A stretch of DNA of 9,875 nucleotides from Spirochaetaceae bacterium. Its GTDB lineage: Bacteria; Spirochaetota; Spirochaetia; Treponematales; Breznakiellaceae. A program made the position numbers and the translations under genes. The stretch is from NCBI GenBank assembly GCA_031255395.1, contig JAIRSQ010000074.1:1-9875 (forward strand), in the 5' to 3' direction. The first letter of the stretch is position 1, and every line of letters starts with the position of its first letter. Shown here piece by piece: positions 6,147 to 9,875 of the stretch. The notes below the pieces were generated by a model. It worked only from the letters and a program-made list of their open reading frames with translations. It was not told where the DNA came from and made no database searches.

Positions 6147-7067
6147 TCAGCGCGCGCAGTTCCGGCGCGTTCTTGTTTGAAAAACGCCAGCGAGCGCCAG
6201 TATCGCCGCTTGGAGCAGGAATGAAGCGTCCAAACTCATGGCGGACGACAGCAGAGTCTGGTCGACGCCTGACTTGAGCGCGGCGTAGAACAGGGCGGCG
6301 GGTATCAGCGCGAAAAAACCGTTTCCGGCGATTAGCGCGCAGGCGATTCCCGCCCATCCTAGACCGCCGCTAAAGCCTTGGTAGCAGAGGCCGTAAGACC
6401 CCGCCACGGCGAAAAAGCCGCAAAGACCGCCCGCTCCGCCGGACAGCCCCATAGCCGGAACGCGGAAAGCCGCCGCGTCAATGCCCCCGTAACGGGCAAA
6501 TGCGGGGCTTGAACCGGCTATACGGAAGCGGTACCCTGCCCCCGTGTTGCCGATTAGGACACCGGACGCAACGCAGAGACATAGCGAAATAATGAATGAC
6601 AGCGACAGCGCGGACGGCGGCAGGACGCGCGGCAGCGTGGCCGCAAAACGCGGGGTTGCCAGCAGATTCCCGGAAATGTCGCGTAGCGGCCCAGTGATCA
6701 GCGCGTCCGCTACAGGCGTCAGGGTTGCGGACAGCAGGAAACTCGTGATAAGCACGTCCGCTCCTGAAATCCTGTTCAAAACGGCGCAGAAAACCCCCAT
6801 GCCCGCGCCGACAAGGCAAGCTGCGGTTGCGGCAAGGCAGAGCGCGATTGCGGAGGGACAAGCCGGTGGCAAGTACAGCAACGCGCAGGCCGCCGCCAGC
6901 CCTCCCAGATATATTTGGCCTTCAAGACCGAGGTTGAACAGCCCGCTCCTGAACGCGAAAGCCGCTCCAAGCGCGGCGCATAGGAGCAGCGCCATATAAT
7001 CAAGCGTATTTCCGGCAAACCACGCTGACGACCACGGGCCGGTAACAAAGTTAAGCGCCGCCGTCAT
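6147..7067 (-). CDS. rfuC: Riboflavin ABC transporter permease (RfuC / YufP-like)
   Basis: A 306-residue inner-membrane protein of the branched-chain/ribose/nucleoside permease family (BPD_transp_2). The hallmark FNLGLEGQ (44-51) directly follows a hydrophobic helix, and GYRFRIAGSSPAFARYGGI (178-196) matches the cytoplasmic coupling loop GYR.RA.G.N...A.Y.GI of YufP-type permeases. I count about eight hydrophobic segments, among them 26-39, 53-67, 73-97, 103-122, 152-172, 205-229, 238-262 and 283-297. EGQ rather than EGM argues for the first (YufP/RfuC) and not the second (YufQ/RfuD) permease type. It is slightly shorter than the usual 330-360 residues. ATG 7067 overlaps the end of rfuB by 17 bases, with GGGG five bases before it, so translation is probably coupled. 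No second permease follows: the next gene is an acyl-CoA synthetase. Confidence 0.85.
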   Translation of the reverse strand: MTAALNFVTGPWSSAWFAGNTLDYMALLLCAALGAAFAFRSGLFNLGLEGQIYLGGLAAACALLYLPPACPSAIALCLAATAACLVGAGMGVFCAVLNRISGADVLITSFLLSATLTPVADALITGPLRDISGNLLATPRFAATLPRVLPPSALSLSFIISLCLCVASGVLIGNTGAGYRFRIAGSSPAFARYGGIDAAAFRVPAMGLSGGAGGLCGFFAVAGSYGLCYQGFSGGLGWAGIACALIAGNGFFALIPAALFYAALKSGVDQTLLSSAMSLDASFLLQAAILALAGVFQTRTRRNCAR

Positions 7068-8625
7068 TCGTCCCCGCCGCCGTTCCCGAGATTCCGGCTA
7101 TCGCGCCGTTGATCCGCGACTTGACGGCGGAAACATCGGCGTTCAAAAGCTCCTCCTGCCTCAAATGGAGCGACACGCTCCCGCCACACATCACAAAAAC
7201 CTCGTCCGAAACCTCAAGCAGATCGTTCAAATCCGACAGGAATAGCAACGCTGTCTTTCCCGTATCCGCTTCGGAGCGCAACAGGCTGAACAGGGAGCGG
7301 CGGCGGCGCGTATCAAGCCCCCAGCCCGGTTCTGACATCAGGATGACGGCGGCGTTTTCGGCCAGTTCGCGCGCGGCAAGGAGGCTTTGCAACATGCCTC
7401 CCGACAGCGCCCACGCCTTGACGGACGGCGAATATTTTACGCCCGCCCCGCGCGCTAGCGAGATGGTCCACTCGCGGAGCGAACGGGAATCGAGCCACTC
7501 CGCCCGCGCAAGGGCGCGGACGGGGCGCGTAAACCGCCTGTACGCGTGTATCACGAGGTTGTCGCTTATAGAAAGTGCCCTGTCCCACGCGGCGGCGGAG
7601 CCGCTGCCCATGCCGAGGTAAACGCCGCCGCTCTCGCGGAAACGGCGGATGCCTTTGACAGCGCTCCCGTCAATACTCACGCTGCCGGACGAGAGCCGCA
7701 GAAAACCCGCGACCGCAAGCAACAGCGTCTCGACGCCGCTCTCCCTGACTCCCGCAAGCCCGTATATCATGCCGCCGCGCAATTCCATGTTCACGGAACG
7801 GATCGACGGTCCGTCCGTCCGCTCAGCCGAGAGGCCGACAATTTCGAGCCTCGCCTTAGCGGAAGGGCTGAGCCGTCTTGCGGAAGGTTTTGACGCCGTT
7901 TCTGAATGATCGCCGCCGAACATCAGCGCGATTATTTTTGGGGAATCGAATTCGTCGCTGTTCAGTGCGGCGGCGGTTACGCCTTTGCGGAGTACGGTGG
8001 CGCGGTTAGCCAATAACAGCGTCTCGTCTATCTTGTGCGAGACTATGACGGGCGAAACTCCCGATTCGGACAACCGCCTGAACAACGCGTAGAATTTTTC
8101 GCTTTCCTGCCGGTTTAGAACCGCCGTAGGCTCGTCAAAGATAATGAAACGAATTTTTCGCAATAGAGCCGCCAGTACCGCCGCCCTCTGCCGTCCCGCC
8201 GCGTCCAGCGTCTCGACCGGAGCGTCCGCCGGCAGATCGAAGCCCCATTCGCGGGACAGGCGGCTAACGGACTCCCGCGAAGCGGCCCTGCGTAAGAACG
8301 GCCCGCGCCGCGCCTCCGCTCCCAAAACGCAGGCTTCCCAGACGCGCAGGCCGGGGCATAGCTCCGGACGCTGTCGCACCATACCGATTCCAAACGAAAG
8401 TGCGTCCCGCGTCGAGGAAAAACGCCTGATTTTACCGTCCACGACGATTTCGCCGCTGTCAGGTCGCTGAAATCCGGCCAAAATCTGCATCAATGTCGAT
8501 TTTCCCGCGCCGTTTTCTCCGAAAACGGCGTGTATTTCTCCACACCGCAGTTCAAGAGACGCTCCTTCCAGCGCTTTTGCCCCGTTAGATGGGAAAGTTT
8601 TGTAAATATTCCTCAATTCTATCAA
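7051..8625 (-). CDS. rfuB: Riboflavin ABC transporter ATPase with two ABC domains (RfuB)
   Basis: A 524-residue cytoplasmic ATPase of the RbsA/YufO type, two nucleotide-binding domains in one chain. Domain 1 has Walker A GENGAGKS (36-43), Q-loop Q85, a degenerate signature LDAAGRQ (140-146), Walker B FIIFDEP (160-166) and H-loop H198. Domain 2 has a degenerate Walker A AGVRESGVETLL (291-302, no lysine), an intact signature LSGGMLQ (407-413), an altered Walker B VILMSEP (427-433) and aspartate where the H-loop histidine would be. The one complete ATP site therefore pairs Walker A of domain 1 with the signature of domain 2. The start is TTG 8625-8623, 7 bases after the rfuA stop. There is no ATG before the Walker A motif, and MIELRNIYKTF is the usual family N-terminus. 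No good Shine-Dalgarno sequence is seen, so translation is probably coupled to rfuA. Confidence 0.88.
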   Translation of the reverse strand: MIELRNIYKTFPSNGAKALEGASLELRCGEIHAVFGENGAGKSTLMQILAGFQRPDSGEIVVDGKIRRFSSTRDALSFGIGMVRQRPELCPGLRVWEACVLGAEARRGPFLRRAASRESVSRLSREWGFDLPADAPVETLDAAGRQRAAVLAALLRKIRFIIFDEPTAVLNRQESEKFYALFRRLSESGVSPVIVSHKIDETLLLANRATVLRKGVTAAALNSDEFDSPKIIALMFGGDHSETASKPSARRLSPSAKARLEIVGLSAERTDGPSIRSVNMELRGGMIYGLAGVRESGVETLLLAVAGFLRLSSGSVSIDGSAVKGIRRFRESGGVYLGMGSGSAAAWDRALSISDNLVIHAYRRFTRPVRALARAEWLDSRSLREWTISLARGAGVKYSPSVKAWALSGGMLQSLLAARELAENAAVILMSEPGWGLDTRRRRSLFSLLRSEADTGKTALLFLSDLNDLLEVSDEVFVMCGGSVSLHLRQEELLNADVSAVKSRINGAIAGISGTAAGTNDGGA

Positions 8626-8632
8626 TTTTTCG

Positions 8633-9655
8633 CTAATTTTGAAGGTTTAATTCTCCGGAGCGAAGCCGCGCTAGCATTTCATGCTGTTTTTCGCGGACAT
8701 TTTCGCTGACTTCGGTTATGTAGATCGGGTCGTCTTCGATGAAATCAACATATCCGTCCCGCACGCCGGCGACTTCGGCCTTGCCGAAGGGCAATTGTCC
8801 ATTAAGAAAAAGTTTTATTTTGTTGTACGCCGCCTTGTCCTGGAACAGGACGCAACTGCCCGCGATGTACGGAGGGCGCACGGCGTAGCCGTTAGTGTCG
8901 AACCAGATGATGCGGACATCGCCCGCTTCCGCCGCCGCCTGAACCGCTCCTTCGTTTGCGCCGCCCGCTACGCAGAGCAACGCGCGCGCTCCCGCTCTGA
9001 TCATGCCGGCTGCAAGCTCGGCGCATTTCGCCGCGTCGTACCAGTTGCCCACGACGCGGAAATCGACATCGATTCCTGAGTTCACGGCGGCGGCACCTTC
9101 CCTGTATCCGGGCAGTATCGTGTTGAGCATGACAGGGTATTCCTGTCCCGCGATTAGTCCTATCCTTCCGCCGCCGGCCTCTTCAACAAGCAATGCGGCC
9201 AAGTAGCCTGCCATGTAAGACTGTTCGCGCTGGTTGTAACGCAACGTGTAAATTGACGGATTGCCGGAAAGTTCGCCGTCCAGCAACATGAACAACTGGG
9301 ACGGAAATTTGGAATGCACCGCTTCGGCCAGAGCGGGAAGCGACGGGTTCGACGACACGATAAGGTCATAGTTGCCGGAGGCGGCAAGCGACGTGAGTTT
9401 CGCTTCCCATTCCGCCTGATTGTAGCCGCCTTCCACGACTTGCGCCGATGCGGCCGGGTATTCGTCAACGGCCCGCTTTACGCCGTCCGCAAGCATAGCG
9501 TAGATAGGACTGCCCGAAACCGCTCCGGGTATGAACACCGCTATCGAGACCGGAGCGGATTCTGCCGCGCTCTCAATTGCCGGACGCGCCTTGGGCGTGC
9601 ATCCTGCCAACAGGACGACGATAGAAAACGCCGTCATTTTCCTAAGAACATTCAT
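8633..9655 (-). CDS. rfuA: Riboflavin-binding lipoprotein of the Bmp family (RfuA)
   Basis: A 340-residue exported lipoprotein. The signal peptide runs from residue 1 with a basic start and a hydrophobic core ending in the lipobox LLAGC, acylated at Cys19. The mature part is a Bmp/PnrA-like periplasmic-binding fold: SIAVFIPGAVSGSPIYAML near 37-55, YDLIVSSNPSL, QSYMAGYLAALL, GRIGLIAGQEYP, and DGYVDFIEDDP near the end. Bmp proteins mostly bind nucleosides. Here the FMN riboswitch upstream and the operon partners point to riboflavin, as described for treponemal RfuA. I chose ATG 9655-9653 over an in-frame TTG one codon earlier because GGAGG (9667-9663) stands 7 bases from the ATG but only 4 from the TTG. 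The gene is first in the operon, with rfuB 7 bases downstream. Confidence 0.88.
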   Translation of the reverse strand: MNVLRKMTAFSIVVLLAGCTPKARPAIESAAESAPVSIAVFIPGAVSGSPIYAMLADGVKRAVDEYPAASAQVVEGGYNQAEWEAKLTSLAASGNYDLIVSSNPSLPALAEAVHSKFPSQLFMLLDGELSGNPSIYTLRYNQREQSYMAGYLAALLVEEAGGGRIGLIAGQEYPVMLNTILPGYREGAAAVNSGIDVDFRVVGNWYDAAKCAELAAGMIRAGARALLCVAGGANEGAVQAAAEAGDVRIIWFDTNGYAVRPPYIAGSCVLFQDKAAYNKIKLFLNGQLPFGKAEVAGVRDGYVDFIEDDPIYITEVSENVREKQHEMLARLRSGELNLQN

Positions 9656-9663
9656 CAATCTGC

Positions 9664-9686
9664 CTCCGTAAAGAGATGGTTCGGAG
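9664..9686 (-). promoter_or_regulatory. Possible Shine-Dalgarno-sequestering hairpin of rfuA
   Basis: On the leader RNA CTCCG (9686-9682) can pair with CGGAG (9668-9664), which covers four of the five bases of the rfuA Shine-Dalgarno GGAGG. The loop is 13 bases. It is a 5-bp stem and may be one arm of a translational switch controlled by the riboswitch upstream. No U-tract is present in 9659-9760, so I favour control of translation over termination. Confidence 0.35.
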
Positions 9687-9719
9687 TCTCGCTGATGGAT
9701 TATGGAGATTGTCGGGCAC

Positions 9720-9735
9720 GCGCCCCGCGGCGCCG
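9720..9735 (-). promoter_or_regulatory. Riboswitch expression-platform hairpin with a palindrome shared with the aptamer
   Basis: GCGCC-GCGG-GGCGC (9733-9720 on the minus strand) forms a 5-bp G+C stem behind the aptamer. The self-complementary octamer CGGCGCCG at 9728-9735 overlaps it and occurs identically inside the aptamer at 9791-9798. The two copies could pair with each other, which would exclude both the aptamer helix and this hairpin. Confidence 0.35.
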
Positions 9736-9761
9736 GCGTTATGCGGCAGTCGTAACAAAAA

Positions 9762-9875
9762 CCAATTTTCTCCCATCCGGACTACACCGTCGGCGCCGGA
9801 ATTTCACCGGTTCAGTCCAAAACCGCATGGCCTTGGAGTCGCGGGCTTTAACCGCCGGTCGGGATCGCCTGAGCC
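9762..9875 (-). promoter_or_regulatory. FMN riboswitch (RFN element), 5' end cut by the window edge
   Basis: Read on the minus strand, the 3' half is near canonical: GGTGAAATTCC, then GCCGACGGTGTAGTCCGGAT, then GGGAGAA. The 5' half has CCCGACCGGCGGTTAAAGCCCGCGA. Between them an optional stem CCAAGGCC-ATGC-GGTTTTGG pairs over eight positions with two G-U pairs. These blocks are the conserved signature of the RFN element, which binds flavin mononucleotide and reduces expression of the gene behind it. It lies about 105 bases upstream of rfuA. The first conserved loop, normally GTGAAATT before the CCC, reads CTCAGGCGAT here. The 5' strand of helix P1, the first few bases and the promoter are outside the window. 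Confidence 0.93.

Noticed and set aside
6058..6357. 99-codon minus-strand frame overlapping the rfuC end, considered as a remnant of a second permease (rfuD)
   Set aside because: Its translation is arginine-rich without hydrophobic segments; it is an off-frame reading of rfuC plus the intergenic gap.

Overview
The window looks like chromosomal DNA of a spirochaete, most likely a Treponema-type organism of moderately high G+C. The reasons are family-level: an archaeal/eukaryotic-type phenylalanyl-tRNA synthetase alpha subunit (the form known from spirochaetes), a LicC cytidylyltransferase of the CDP-choline pathway (in treponemes usually the front half of a LicCA fusion), and an Rfu-type riboflavin ABC transporter with a Bmp-family lipoprotein. 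No database search was possible; all names rest on motifs read by eye.

Layout. Bases 1-653 (minus) hold the N-terminal part of a LicC-like phosphocholine cytidylyltransferase that runs off the left edge. Bases 654-1616 are an accessory, mostly non-coding stretch: an 11-bp perfect hairpin (721-748), a broken C-terminal remnant of an IS110-type transposase (863-1201), three clusters of heptamer repeats (1280-1457) and a long inverted repeat (1512-1568). A tRNA-Arg(CCG) gene (1617-1690) lies directly in front of pheS (1718-3304). Convergent to pheS is a small Y1/RAYT-like transposase relative (3463-4008, minus) that has lost both the HUH motif and the catalytic tyrosine. Three palindromes at an exact 33-bp period are embedded in the 3' end of its reading frame. 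A hairpin-rich gap (4009-4281) follows, then a long-chain acyl-CoA synthetase (4282-6030, minus) with an extended -10 promoter placed so that its mRNA would be leaderless.

The right third (6147-9875, minus) is a riboflavin-uptake operon: FMN riboswitch, rfuA (substrate-binding lipoprotein), rfuB (double-domain ATPase), rfuC (permease). The genes are 7 bases apart or overlapping, so they form one transcript. FMN binding to the leader should switch off synthesis of the importer. The second permease (RfuD) of the described four-gene system is not in the place where it would be expected.

No CRISPR array, defence island or clearly new multi-gene system is visible. The points most worth a second look are the catalytically dead RAYT-like protein with palindromes inside its own gene, the three-gene rfu operon with one of its two ATP sites degraded, and the unusual 5' half and expression platform of the riboswitch.
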